Shown here: in pieces, positions 17,005 through 25,913 of the stretch | Position numbering within the stretch: position 1 is the first letter of the stretch | Layout of the letters: each line of letters begins with the position of its first letter | Origin: Cryomorphaceae bacterium | Lineage (GTDB): Bacteria > Bacteroidota > Bacteroidia > Flavobacteriales > Schleiferiaceae | DNA: 64,000 nucleotides | Direction: 5' to 3' | Assembly: GCA_011525035.1 (NCBI GenBank) | Contig: WTIZ01000021.1 | Coordinates: 1 to 64,000 of the forward strand | Position numbers and translations under genes: made by a program | The notes under the pieces: model-generated | What the model was told of the DNA's origin: nothing | The model's input: the letters and a program-made list of their open reading frames with translations, nothing else | The model's database searches: none

Positions 17005-18014
17005 TGAAAGAAACCGCCTGGAAAAGCCCGTCGAACATTGCCCTCATTAAATATTGGGGGAAGTATGATGTTCAAATCCCTGCCAACCCCTCAATCTCCT
17101 TCACTTTGCGTGAGGCTGCAACAACAACGCGATTGCGATATGCAGAGGGAACGGGTAAGATTTCGGTTTTTTTAGACGGTCAAAACACACCTTCTTTTCT
17201 TCCTAAAATTGAATCGTTCCTAGAAAGAACAAAGGACTTTTTTCCTTTTGCTGGTGAAATGGATTTTGAAATTCATACTAGCAATAGTTTCCCGCACAGT
17301 TCGGGAATTGCATCCTCAGCCTCGGGCATGAGCGCATTGGCACTTTGTATGATGAGTGTAAAAAAGGACCTAGGATTACCGATTGACAATTTCTTCGAAG
17401 AGGCTTCGAACGCAGCGCGTCTTGGGTCAGGATCGGGCTCACGCTCGTTATTTGGGCCACTAGCAGCTTGGGGAGAACATGCAGAGATTGAAGGAAGCAG
17501 TAATGAATATGCGGTTGCATTCTCCGATGTAGACCCCATTTTCAAATCGTTCCAAGACACAATCCTGCTAGTGGATAAGGGCGAGAAAACCGTAAGTAGT
17601 ACGGTTGGACACGGGCTGATGAACGGTCATCCGTACGCCGCCACTCGTTTTGAGCAAGCACATGAAAATCAAAGTGCACTTCTCACGGCTATGCTGGAAG
17701 GCGATCTAGAGACTTTTGGAGCCATAGTGGAAAGTGAAGCACTTACCTTGCACGGTATGATGATGACTTCTATGCCTTACTTCATACTAATGAAGCCAAA
17801 TACGCTAGAGGTCTTAAACAAAATATGGGCGTATCGAGAAGAAACAGGCCATCCCGTTTACTTCACGCTTGATGCCGGTGCAAACGTGCATGTTTTATAC
17901 CCAGAATCGCATAAAGATGTCATAATGAGCTTTATAGAAAGTGAATTAAGAACATTCTGTAAGGATGGTAGTTATCTTTGTGATGAAGTTGGTAATGGAC
18001 CAACGCAATTGTAA
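17004..18014 (+). CDS. mvaD: Diphosphomevalonate decarboxylase
   Basis: A 336-residue GHMP-superfamily enzyme that makes isopentenyl diphosphate from mevalonate diphosphate. The opening WKSPSNIALIKYWGKYD (residues 5-21) is diagnostic, followed by the nucleotide-binding FPHSSGIASSASGMSAL loop and SGSGSRSLFG. TFTLDAGANVHVLY-like sequence (YFTLDAGANVHVLYP) near the end completes the active site. It overlaps fabD by one base and is eight bases from mevalonate kinase. Together they show that this organism makes isoprenoids by the mevalonate route. Confidence 0.94.
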   Translation: MKETAWKSPSNIALIKYWGKYDVQIPANPSISFTLREAATTTRLRYAEGTGKISVFLDGQNTPSFLPKIESFLERTKDFFPFAGEMDFEIHTSNSFPHSSGIASSASGMSALALCMMSVKKDLGLPIDNFFEEASNAARLGSGSGSRSLFGPLAAWGEHAEIEGSSNEYAVAFSDVDPIFKSFQDTILLVDKGEKTVSSTVGHGLMNGHPYAATRFEQAHENQSALLTAMLEGDLETFGAIVESEALTLHGMMMTSMPYFILMKPNTLEVLNKIWAYREETGHPVYFTLDAGANVHVLYPESHKDVIMSFIESELRTFCKDGSYLCDEVGNGPTQL

Positions 18015-18022
18015 TTAGAAGT

Positions 18023-18949
18023 ATGAGTCGTTCAAATCCTTTGTTTTACGGTAAAATCCTACTCTTTGGTGAGTATGGAATTATCAAGGACAGCATGGGC
18101 CTTAGTATTCCTCATACCTATTACAAAGGGGCCTTTCAATTTGAGCCTACCTTCAACGAAGAGCAGTCTAAGAGTAACGAGAACCTTTTCAAATACCTAA
18201 CCTACTTGAAAAGTGATGATGCGCCTTGTCGCTTCAATACAACTGCATTCGAGAACGATCTAAACAATGGATTATACTTTGATTCTTCTATACCTCAGGG
18301 CTTTGGTGTAGGTAGCTCAGGTGCCTTGGTGGCTGCTATCTACGATAGATATTGTGAGGAGAAAATCTCAAAGAACCCACAGCAATCATCCGATATTAAG
18401 GCACTGAAGAAAATCTTTAGCTGGATGGAAAGCTATTTCCATGGCAAGAGCAGTGGTATCGATCCAACGATCTGCTACATGGGACTTCCCCTATTGATCA
18501 AAAGCAAGGACGAGCTAGGCTCTGTGCGCCTTCCATCTGCTTCTAGTGGTGATGGTGCCGTATTTTTATTAAACTCTGGAGCCCCGGGCGAAACGCAACC
18601 CATGGTAGAGATATTCATGGAAAAGCTCAAGGAAGAGGGTTTTAGAAACATGCTTAAGAACCAATTCGTCAAATACAACGATGCGTGCATCAAGGCTTTT
18701 GTCGAAGGAGATACTACCCCACTATTCAGCAACCTTAAGAAGTTAAGTAAGCTGGTCTTAGAGAATTTCGAGCCTATGATCCCTAAAGGTTTCCACGATT
18801 TGTGGAAGCAAGGATTAGAGTCTGAAGAGTACTTTCTTAAACTGTGCGGATCTGGTGGCGGTGGATTCGTAATGGGTTTCACTCGAGACTATGATAAAAC
18901 GAGCGAACTGCTCAAAAAATACCAGCCCGAAGTCGTCTATAGATTTTGA
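18023..18949 (+). CDS. mvk: Mevalonate kinase (GHMP kinase)
   Basis: A 308-residue GHMP kinase. It opens with FYGKILLFGEYGIIKDSMGL, the substrate-binding strand of mevalonate kinases, and has the phosphate loop PQGFGVGSSGALVAAI (about residues 92-107) and a C-terminal LCGSGGGGFVMGF motif. Position directly after mvaD supports phosphorylation of mevalonate, although the Bacteroidota proteins are diverged and a phosphomevalonate role cannot be excluded. Its stop overlaps the TTG start of the next gene. Confidence 0.85.
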   Translation: MSRSNPLFYGKILLFGEYGIIKDSMGLSIPHTYYKGAFQFEPTFNEEQSKSNENLFKYLTYLKSDDAPCRFNTTAFENDLNNGLYFDSSIPQGFGVGSSGALVAAIYDRYCEEKISKNPQQSSDIKALKKIFSWMESYFHGKSSGIDPTICYMGLPLLIKSKDELGSVRLPSASSGDGAVFLLNSGAPGETQPMVEIFMEKLKEEGFRNMLKNQFVKYNDACIKAFVEGDTTPLFSNLKKLSKLVLENFEPMIPKGFHDLWKQGLESEEYFLKLCGSGGGGFVMGFTRDYDKTSELLKKYQPEVVYRF

Positions 18950-19821
18950 AAAAACTAAGCCGAAACCGCCTTCAATTTGTCAAAGTACTGGCACTTCTTA
19001 GTCAGATTCGCTGGTACAACATTGCACTCTTACTTCTTGGTCAATACCTCATTGCCATCTTCGTCTTTGCCCCTGAGGATGGGCGTATTGATACGTTTTA
19101 CGACAGCAACACCCACTGTATTGCCTGGGCCGGTGCTTTCATTATGGCTTTTGGTTTTTTGATCAACTCCTTTTACGATCAACAAGCGGACAGTATTAAT
19201 CGTCCAATGCAAAGTGCCTTCGAGCGACTTGTAAGTAAACGCACGAGCCTAAATACCGCGATTCTCACCTTGGTGATAGGTCTTCTTCTTTCTTGGAGTG
19301 TAAGCACTACAGCAGCCATCTTTTTTGGTTCATTCGCTGTGGGGCTTTGGTACCACAGTCACCGGTTGAGAAACATACCCATCGTATCGCATACCAGCGC
19401 GGCTATCTTGGCACTAACGCCTTTCTTTGGAATGTCTGTTTACCACAACTACAGTTCATTACACACCTTCGCCTACGGGGCACTTCTTGGCCTTACTCTT
19501 TTCTCTAGAGAACTGCTCAAAGACCTATTAATGCTCAAAGGCGATATACTTTCTGGCCGCAGAACCGTTGCTAGCGAATACGGCGAGGAAAGTACCAGAA
19601 ACACTCTTATGGTCAGCGCAATGATCGCATGGATACCCGCATTCTTCACCAGAGATCTTTTTAACGAGTACGCGGCAACAGGAATATTTGTGATTCTCGT
19701 GCTCCTAAGCACCGCAAACTTCATTGCACTGAAGGCGAAAAATCTTCGTGGGTTGCGCTGGGCGCATTTGATCTATAAAGTGATTTTGATTTTAGGGATT
19801 CTCACCCTCCCGTTCTTGTAG
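18946..19821 (+). CDS. UbiA-family prenyltransferase
   Basis: A 291-residue membrane protein with about eight helices. The two Asp-rich motifs of UbiA prenyltransferases are present in modified form: NSFYDQQADSINRPMQ and KDLLMLKGDILSGRRT. The latter resembles the group named after geranylgeranylglycerol-phosphate geranylgeranyltransferase, common in Flavobacteriia next to mevalonate genes; the acceptor is not known. The start codon is TTG at 18946, overlapping the preceding TGA. No in-frame ATG occurs until the middle of the first Asp motif region, and the residues between are needed for helix one. It meets the next gene tail to tail, one base apart, with no terminator seen. Confidence 0.8.
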   Translation: MKKLSRNRLQFVKVLALLSQIRWYNIALLLLGQYLIAIFVFAPEDGRIDTFYDSNTHCIAWAGAFIMAFGFLINSFYDQQADSINRPMQSAFERLVSKRTSLNTAILTLVIGLLLSWSVSTTAAIFFGSFAVGLWYHSHRLRNIPIVSHTSAAILALTPFFGMSVYHNYSSLHTFAYGALLGLTLFSRELLKDLLMLKGDILSGRRTVASEYGEESTRNTLMVSAMIAWIPAFFTRDLFNEYAATGIFVILVLLSTANFIALKAKNLRGLRWAHLIYKVILILGILTLPFL

Positions 19822-19822
19822 C

Positions 19823-22042
19823 TTAACGAAGTATGTTCAGCGTGCCGGTGAAGATTTCAATCTCATCAAACGGCAAATCTGCAATAAGTCGGTAACTGTA
19901 TGCACCTACTGGTAATGGTTGACCTTTAAATGTTCCGTCCCAACATTCGTTAATATCCTCCGTATGGAACACTTCATTGCCCCAACGGTCGAATACTGAG
20001 AATTCATAGCCCTCAAAACCAACACCCTTAATTTCAAAACACTCATTTAGTCCGTCACCGTCTGGAGTAAAAGCATCTGGGACATAGAGGTAGAAATCTG
20101 TTTCCACAGAAACGGTAATGGTGATTGAATCAATACAGCCAAAGTCGCTTGTGACTACCTGTAGTACTTCAAATTCCCCTGGGCGCGCAAAATCGTATTC
20201 AAACGTCTGTCCAGTGAGCACAACACTATCGATGTACCAAGTCCAACTCACCTCATTTTGAGCTTTCTCGTTGAATAAAACCCTTAGAGGAACGTACGGA
20301 TCGTTCAAGTACTGGAAACCTGCGCTAGGCTGCGGCATATTAATCGCTAGTGCACTATCAATAAGCAGTTCGCCACAACCATCCGCCAAAGAGAATGTGT
20401 AGTAGGACGAGTCAGTAAATGGCAATACAGTTCGAGGAATGTTGTTCGTCAGATTGTCCAGCCATGTAAATACCACTGGCTCTTCACCTCCGAGATAATA
20501 GGGCACCAACATCGCAGAATCTCCTGGACATACCCGTACCGTATCTTTTTCATAAACCATAGGATCATACGGCTTCACGTAGAGATCCTGCTGGAACAGC
20601 AGGGTGTCCCCACATTCGTCATAGAGAGTGAAGAATACGGTAGTATCTGTATTGACTTCCACATATCTCGTGAATGCGATGGACGAATCGCCGTGCCAAA
20701 ATCCATGATAGTCGCCTTCGTATGAACTCAAGAGCACAGAAAGTTCGATACTATCACCAGGACAACTTACACTATCTGTTGCCGCAGGAAGTATCAACTC
20801 GCCAATCAAGGAGTCTTTGTCTCGTATGTAGTAAGGAAAGCGACGAACCGGATAATTGTAACAATCCGTGTACACGTAGTCTTGAATAATGACCAAAGTA
20901 TCAACCCCTTCGACGAGGTTATCGTCGTACGCCCAGAACGTCAAAGTATCCGCAGTTTCCCCAGGAGACAAAGTGATAGTATCCGGCAACGTTGAGAAAT
21001 CAACCCCTTCAATCGCTGTACTCAATAGCGTATCTACTGCAATAGGAATCTTCATCTCTACGCTCAGGTTCGCCGACCTTGAGAAGATGATATGGTTCTC
21101 ATTACACCCCTCAACAATGTAATTATCGTTGAAAGAGTTACCGACGTTAGTGGTATCAATAACGGTAATCTCAGGACCCTTCAAAGAACTCTCTTCCAAG
21201 AATACCGCTGAGCTCAATGCATTATCACTAACATTGGCCAACTTCAGTCGAATGGTGTACCAGCCCCCGCACTCTACCTCAGCTGTGGCTGTAAACTTAT
21301 CGGTATAACCGTCGAGTGTCGTAATAGAGCCGTTTGAGGCATTGTAATACGCACTGTGGGCGACAAAATTTGGATTAGCAGAAGTACAGTTAGACGCAGG
21401 ATATGATCCGGAAGGACTCCCTGAATTAATGGTATTTACCGCAATAGGTATAGTTGTACCAGGGATGGTAGCAATGTTTCGAACGATGGTCTGTCCCGTA
21501 GGTGCAGTTGTCCCATTGATATAGCTCCCCTCTAAAAAGAAGCCAAATACATCGTTAAAGTTTGAGCACGTATATCCATCGTACTCGTGGGAGCCGAAGC
21601 AATAGTTAAAGGAAATACTATCAGATTGGGCAATAAAACTAAACTCTATCTCAACCATGTCCTTAATGGCGTACCCAGAACTGCCCAATTGTGTAAGCAC
21701 ACCGGCCAATTCCGAATCTGTGAAAGTCACGTTGTTCCCTGCGCCATTAGTCGAAGCAATTACGTCGCTCGCATTCTGGGCTGCAACCATAACAATCCCA
21801 CTAGGTATAGGAAACGCAGTATCGTTCGCTTGGAAATAACCGATCTGATTTGTGGCCGCTTGCGTCAGTGGCAATCCGTTCTGCCCAGAGTTATAAATGG
21901 ACAATGTAGAGTCTACCAAGATGTTGGCTGCCATCCAATACGGTTTATTGTAATTCCCCGTAGAGCTTACTGTCATACTCGGGGTTTGAGCACTCAAAAA
22001 GTGCCCTATGAACAATAAAAAGATGACCAAAGCCTTGCGCAT
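19823..22042 (-). CDS. T9SS type B cargo with choice-of-anchor L domain
   Basis: A 739-residue exported protein. Residues 1-19 are a signal peptide ending SAQ. A choice-of-anchor L domain spans roughly 25-260, with typical phrases SGIVMVAAQNASDV and FNYCFGSHEYDGYTCSNFND. Middle segments look like Ig or PKD-type repeats (DSVSCPGDSIELSVLLSS, RVCPGDSAMLVPY, FDFAR-type turn near 630). The C-terminus (about 650-739) is a gliding-motility-associated type B sorting domain: VPDAFTPDGDGLNECFEI, VFDRWGNEVFHT and WDGTFKGQPLPVGAYSY. It should be exported by the Por/Gld/SprA system and held at the surface, likely in adhesion. It is monocistronic and divergent from the M20 peptidase. Confidence 0.9.
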   Translation of the reverse strand: MRKALVIFLLFIGHFLSAQTPSMTVSSTGNYNKPYWMAANILVDSTLSIYNSGQNGLPLTQAATNQIGYFQANDTAFPIPSGIVMVAAQNASDVIASTNGAGNNVTFTDSELAGVLTQLGSSGYAIKDMVEIEFSFIAQSDSISFNYCFGSHEYDGYTCSNFNDVFGFFLEGSYINGTTAPTGQTIVRNIATIPGTTIPIAVNTINSGSPSGSYPASNCTSANPNFVAHSAYYNASNGSITTLDGYTDKFTATAEVECGGWYTIRLKLANVSDNALSSAVFLEESSLKGPEITVIDTTNVGNSFNDNYIVEGCNENHIIFSRSANLSVEMKIPIAVDTLLSTAIEGVDFSTLPDTITLSPGETADTLTFWAYDDNLVEGVDTLVIIQDYVYTDCYNYPVRRFPYYIRDKDSLIGELILPAATDSVSCPGDSIELSVLLSSYEGDYHGFWHGDSSIAFTRYVEVNTDTTVFFTLYDECGDTLLFQQDLYVKPYDPMVYEKDTVRVCPGDSAMLVPYYLGGEEPVVFTWLDNLTNNIPRTVLPFTDSSYYTFSLADGCGELLIDSALAINMPQPSAGFQYLNDPYVPLRVLFNEKAQNEVSWTWYIDSVVLTGQTFEYDFARPGEFEVLQVVTSDFGCIDSITITVSVETDFYLYVPDAFTPDGDGLNECFEIKGVGFEGYEFSVFDRWGNEVFHTEDINECWDGTFKGQPLPVGAYSYRLIADLPFDEIEIFTGTLNILR

Positions 22043-22094
22043 GCCCGAATATAGAAAAATCCGCTGTTATAAGCTGAAGTTTGAATGGCACGTT

Positions 22095-22102
22095 TAACTT
22101 TG
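22095..22102 (+). promoter_or_regulatory. Putative -7 element (TAACTTTG) for the M20 peptidase
   Basis: TAACTTTG matches TAnnTTTG perfectly and predicts a transcript start near 22109, 21 nt before ATG 22130. It lies downstream of the alternative ATG at 22085, so it argues for the shorter protein. Confidence 0.5.
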
Positions 22103-22129
22103 GAGAACAATCAAAACAGCAACGAATAC

Positions 22130-23515
22130 ATGGACCCTAAATCCTTTATCGAAAACCATAAAGACCGCCTTCTCAACGAACTGTTTGAGCTCTTAAGAAT
22201 TCCTTCAATTTCTGCAGATCCTGCCTACAACGACGATGTTGCAAAATGTGCCGCAGCCATTGAAGGTCACATGTCTGCGCTTGGTCTAGAGAATGTAGAA
22301 GTCTTCCCAACGGCAGGACACCCGATTGTATACGGGGAATGCTTGGTGGACCCATCCCTACCAACAGTGCTAGTGTACGGCCATTATGATGTTCAACCTG
22401 CTGACCCGATTGAGCTTTGGGATGCAGACCCTTTCGAACCGGTAATCAAGAAGACCGATATCCACCCGGAAGGAGCCATCTTCGCTCGAGGTGCTTGTGA
22501 CGATAAAGGTCAAATGTTTATGCACCTGAAAGCCTTTGAAATATTAAAAGCAGAAGGCGATGTTCCTTGTAACATCAAATTCATGATTGAAGGTGAGGAA
22601 GAAGTGGGTTCTATGAATCTTGAGCCATTCATCAAAGAGCATAAAGAAAAATTAGCCTGTGATGTAATTCTCATCTCCGATACAGGAATGATTGCCAACG
22701 ATGTTCCGTCGATCACAACAGGACTAAGAGGCTTGAGCTATGTTGAAGTTGAAGTTACTGGACCTAACCGCGACCTTCACTCGGGTCTTTACGGTGGCGC
22801 AGTAGCAAACCCGCTTAACATTCTTGCCCAAATGATCGGTTCCCTGCACGACGAGAAGGGCGCCATCACTGTGGAAGGATTTTACGATGGTGTTGAAGTA
22901 GTTAGTGATGAGGAACGTGCACTCATGGCAAAAGCTCCATTCTCGCAAGAGGCATTCAATGCTTCTATCGCCATTCCTTCTGGAATGGGCGAGCAGGGAT
23001 ACACAACTCCTGAGCGCACCTCAATCCGTCCAACGTTAGACGTAAACGGAATGTGGGGCGGCTATATTGGAGAAGGCGCAAAAACGGTTATCCCATCTAA
23101 AGCTTATGCTAAGATTAGCATGCGATTAGTCCCTGGGCAAGATCCTGATGATATCACTGAAAAATTCACGAAGCACTTTACCGCCATCGCACCGGATAGT
23201 GTAAGTGTCAAAATCACGCCGCACCACGGTGGGTTACCGTATGTTACCCATACGTCTGACCCAGCCTACCAAAGCGCATCAAAAGCCTATGAAACGACCT
23301 TCGGGGTACCGGCTTTACCGGTCCGCTCAGGCGGCTCGATTCCGATCGTAGCGCTGTTCGAACAAGTATTGGGTGCGAAAAGTATTCTTATGGGCTTTGG
23401 TCTTGATTCAGACGCTATTCACAGTCCAAACGAACACTACGGGGTCTTCAACTATTTTAAAGGAATTGAGACCATTCCTTATTTCTACAAATACTACGCT
23501 GAGGGCGTAGATTAA
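22130..23515 (+). CDS. M20-family dipeptidase / metallopeptidase
   Basis: A 461-residue cytosolic zinc peptidase of the M20 group (carnosinase-like dipeptidases). Metal ligands are visible in order: VYGHYDVQP (His), ARGACDDKGQ (Asp), EGEEEVGS (Glu pair), ISDTGM (Asp) and AIHSPNEHYG (His). The dimerisation domain lies between about residues 190 and 350. The start was set at ATG 22130 (MDPKSFIENHK) because a perfect promoter element sits between this codon and the upstream ATG at 22085, and because other family members begin near this point. It has its own promoter and terminator, so it is probably a single-gene unit. Confidence 0.9.
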   Translation: MDPKSFIENHKDRLLNELFELLRIPSISADPAYNDDVAKCAAAIEGHMSALGLENVEVFPTAGHPIVYGECLVDPSLPTVLVYGHYDVQPADPIELWDADPFEPVIKKTDIHPEGAIFARGACDDKGQMFMHLKAFEILKAEGDVPCNIKFMIEGEEEVGSMNLEPFIKEHKEKLACDVILISDTGMIANDVPSITTGLRGLSYVEVEVTGPNRDLHSGLYGGAVANPLNILAQMIGSLHDEKGAITVEGFYDGVEVVSDEERALMAKAPFSQEAFNASIAIPSGMGEQGYTTPERTSIRPTLDVNGMWGGYIGEGAKTVIPSKAYAKISMRLVPGQDPDDITEKFTKHFTAIAPDSVSVKITPHHGGLPYVTHTSDPAYQSASKAYETTFGVPALPVRSGGSIPIVALFEQVLGAKSILMGFGLDSDAIHSPNEHYGVFNYFKGIETIPYFYKYYAEGVD

Positions 23516-23530
23516 GGAAAATTGTAAAAG

Positions 23531-23560
23531 AAAAAACCACCCGGAATGGGTGGTTTTTTT
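23531..23560. terminator. Bidirectional intrinsic terminator (M20 peptidase / phosphate transporter)
   Basis: The stem AAAAAACCACCC pairs with GGGTGGTTTTTT around a five-base GGAAT loop. A and T runs on both flanks allow it to end transcription from either side of this convergent pair. Confidence 0.9.
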
Positions 23561-23581
23561 ATGTCCGTATTTCAAAGAGTA

Positions 23582-25810
23582 TTATCCTTGAAGGGTATCC
23601 TTGTTGAAAGAGTTGTGAATGTGGTAGATGCTCTCTGCATGTTTTACCAACTCGATGAGGTCGAGGATAATGTTCACCTGCAATTTCACCAATCGATTAC
23701 TCACCTTATTCATGGAGTAATAAGACAATTCGTTATTGAGGTCTTTATTCAATTTCGCCACAACCTTCTTCGCCTTCTCCCCTAGCTGTCCACTGTATTC
23801 ATCACGACCGCTAAGAATTTGTCGACGCACATCGTCAATGTAACGCTTGATTTCATCCTCGGCGTCAATGATCAAATCAAGGTATTCGCTGCGAGGCACA
23901 CCGCCAAAGTTGGTGATGTGATTCAAACAATTCACACTAAGCTTCGAGGCAACCCGGTAGAGTTCCACCATATTGTGGTGTGCGTTTACGTGAAGTTCTG
24001 CGTAGAGCAACTGATCTTCACGACTGAAGGAATCATTAGAGGCAAAGGCCTTTTTGAAATTCTTAGACAACTTTTTTGAGTCCGATTCCAAACGCTTGGT
24101 ACACTCGAGTAATATATCCTTGTTAGAGCCGACTAGAGAGCGCAATGACAATGTTACCATCTTGTCTAGGTTACGAAGATCATCTGCAACACCTTTCTTA
24201 TGCAACTCGAACTGCTCGCTGAGTTCTGGCTTAACCTCAACCGCTTCAACATCTAATTCAATGGCATCGGCATTTTTGAATTTTAAATGCGATCGAATCA
24301 GTGCTATGGCCGCAACAAGCACAATACTTATTACCCCTGCTTTCCCGCCGTAGAACATAATCAAGCCAAACGTAGCCGAAGCAATGAATGCTATGACAGC
24401 CGTCATGATCCAACCACCTACTACTTGCAAGACACCCGCTACACGATAAACGGCACTGTCCATACCCCAAGCACGATCAGCAAGTGACGTTCCCATGGCT
24501 ACCATGAAACTCACATAGGTTGTTGAAAGAGGTAGTTTTAAAGAGGTCGCGTAAGAAATTAAGATGGAGGCCGTCATCAAATTGACCGATGCACGCAAGA
24601 GATCAAAGCTTGCAGTACTGTCTTCCATCTTGGAGCGGTCGTGGGCAAATCGGCCATTAATTGTATTCACGGCATTCTGTCCAATTATGGCACCGAGCAC
24701 CTTGCCTAGAGATACAAAGACCCCTACTATTCCTCTTGAGAGGGCGTTAGAATTGAAACGCTCGTCGCCATCACCTTGACGAGCCAATTTTACCTCTGTT
24801 TGGCTCACATTTCTTGCCTTTTTAGACGTCCATAGGGTGATAACCATGATTACCCCAGCGCCAAGAAGCATAAACAGTGGCGCTTTAGCTTTATCGCCTA
24901 GGATATCCATGAAAAATAGGTCAGGTGCCATTCCAGAAGCCGACCAAGCTTCTAATGATTGCCACCCAGCGACAGTGACACCGATGAAATTGACCAAGTC
25001 GTTTCCAGCAAAGGCCATTGCAAGAGAGAATGTCCCGGCCAGGACGATGAATTTCAGCGGGTTCAGCGCCAATACACGCTGCATGATGAAGGTAAGTATG
25101 GTCCAAACTACTGCGCTAATCCCTAGAATGGTCAAGGTGTTTTCGCCAATAAATGTTCGAATATCTGCACTAATAAAGCTCGCACCTTTCAACCCTTTAA
25201 TTACCAGGAAGTACGTAATCGCAGTAATTGCAATACCTCCAAAGACTGCCCCATAGCGACGCAAGCCTTCCTTTAGGTTAAAGGTGAACAATAGACGCGT
25301 GATGAATTGGACCAAGGCTCCTGAAGAGAACGCCACCAAGACGCTCAAGAAAATTCCGGAAATGATTTTGGTTGCGGTAGAAAAGTTGATGAACTCCGCA
25401 AATTCCACTTCCATGCCTTGCTGATAGCTGTACAATAGCCCAATGATAAAGCCTGCTCCAAGAAGTTCAAATACGATACTTACTGTAGTTGACGTCGGCA
25501 GCCCAATGCTGTTGTAAAAGTCCAAAAGGATAATATCCGTGAGCATGACGGCCACGAAGACCAACATGATGTTATCGAAGGTGAAGAAACTCGGCACGAA
25601 TATTCCTTTTCGCGCCACTTCCATCATACCTTCTGAGGACACGGCCCCAGCGAGAACCCCTATAGAAGCGATAATAAGGATGGTTTTGAACGAAGCTACC
25701 TTTGATCCGATCGCCGAGTTCAAAAAGTTGGCTGCATCATTACTCACCCCTACGGTAAGATCAATGATTGCCAAACAAAAAAGTACAAATACTAATATCT
25801 GATACCACAT
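23582..25810 (-). CDS. PiT-family phosphate transporter fused to a PhoU-like domain
   Basis: A 742-residue inner-membrane permease for inorganic phosphate. The PiT signatures are present twice: GVSNDAANFLNSAIGS at residues 21-36 and FAGNDLVNFIGV near 270. About eleven or more helices are seen up to residue 515. After that comes a soluble, helical region of roughly 220 residues that looks like a PhoU-type four-helix regulator (for example LDKMVTLSLRSLVGSNKDIL). Fusion of PiT and PhoU is usual in Bacteroidota. The ATG at 25810 was chosen over a TTG 12 bases upstream. It is divergent from the DUF255 gene. Confidence 0.9.
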   Translation of the reverse strand: MWYQILVFVLFCLAIIDLTVGVSNDAANFLNSAIGSKVASFKTILIIASIGVLAGAVSSEGMMEVARKGIFVPSFFTFDNIMLVFVAVMLTDIILLDFYNSIGLPTSTTVSIVFELLGAGFIIGLLYSYQQGMEVEFAEFINFSTATKIISGIFLSVLVAFSSGALVQFITRLLFTFNLKEGLRRYGAVFGGIAITAITYFLVIKGLKGASFISADIRTFIGENTLTILGISAVVWTILTFIMQRVLALNPLKFIVLAGTFSLAMAFAGNDLVNFIGVTVAGWQSLEAWSASGMAPDLFFMDILGDKAKAPLFMLLGAGVIMVITLWTSKKARNVSQTEVKLARQGDGDERFNSNALSRGIVGVFVSLGKVLGAIIGQNAVNTINGRFAHDRSKMEDSTASFDLLRASVNLMTASILISYATSLKLPLSTTYVSFMVAMGTSLADRAWGMDSAVYRVAGVLQVVGGWIMTAVIAFIASATFGLIMFYGGKAGVISIVLVAAIALIRSHLKFKNADAIELDVEAVEVKPELSEQFELHKKGVADDLRNLDKMVTLSLRSLVGSNKDILLECTKRLESDSKKLSKNFKKAFASNDSFSREDQLLYAELHVNAHHNMVELYRVASKLSVNCLNHITNFGGVPRSEYLDLIIDAEDEIKRYIDDVRRQILSGRDEYSGQLGEKAKKVVAKLNKDLNNELSYYSMNKVSNRLVKLQVNIILDLIELVKHAESIYHIHNSFNKDTLQG

Positions 25811-25873
25811 ACAGGAGGCCAATTTAGTGCGCTAAAATAGCGCAATCGTCTGCGACGTAAGGAAAGTTAAGGT

Positions 25874-25881
25874 TAAATTTG
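25874..25881 (+). promoter_or_regulatory. Putative -7 element (TAAATTTG) for the DUF255 gene
   Basis: TAAATTTG is a perfect TAnnTTTG match, predicting a start near base 25888, about 26 nt before the ATG. It lies in the 103-base divergent gap between the phosphate transporter and the DUF255 gene. Confidence 0.45.
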
Positions 25882-25913
25882 ATGCACTCCATCGTCCATA
25901 AAAACTACGTCCA

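Noticed and set aside
23546-23785. Small rightward reading frame beginning at the terminator T-run
   Set aside because: It is antisense to the end of the PiT-PhoU gene, which has clear family motifs; the small frame has none.
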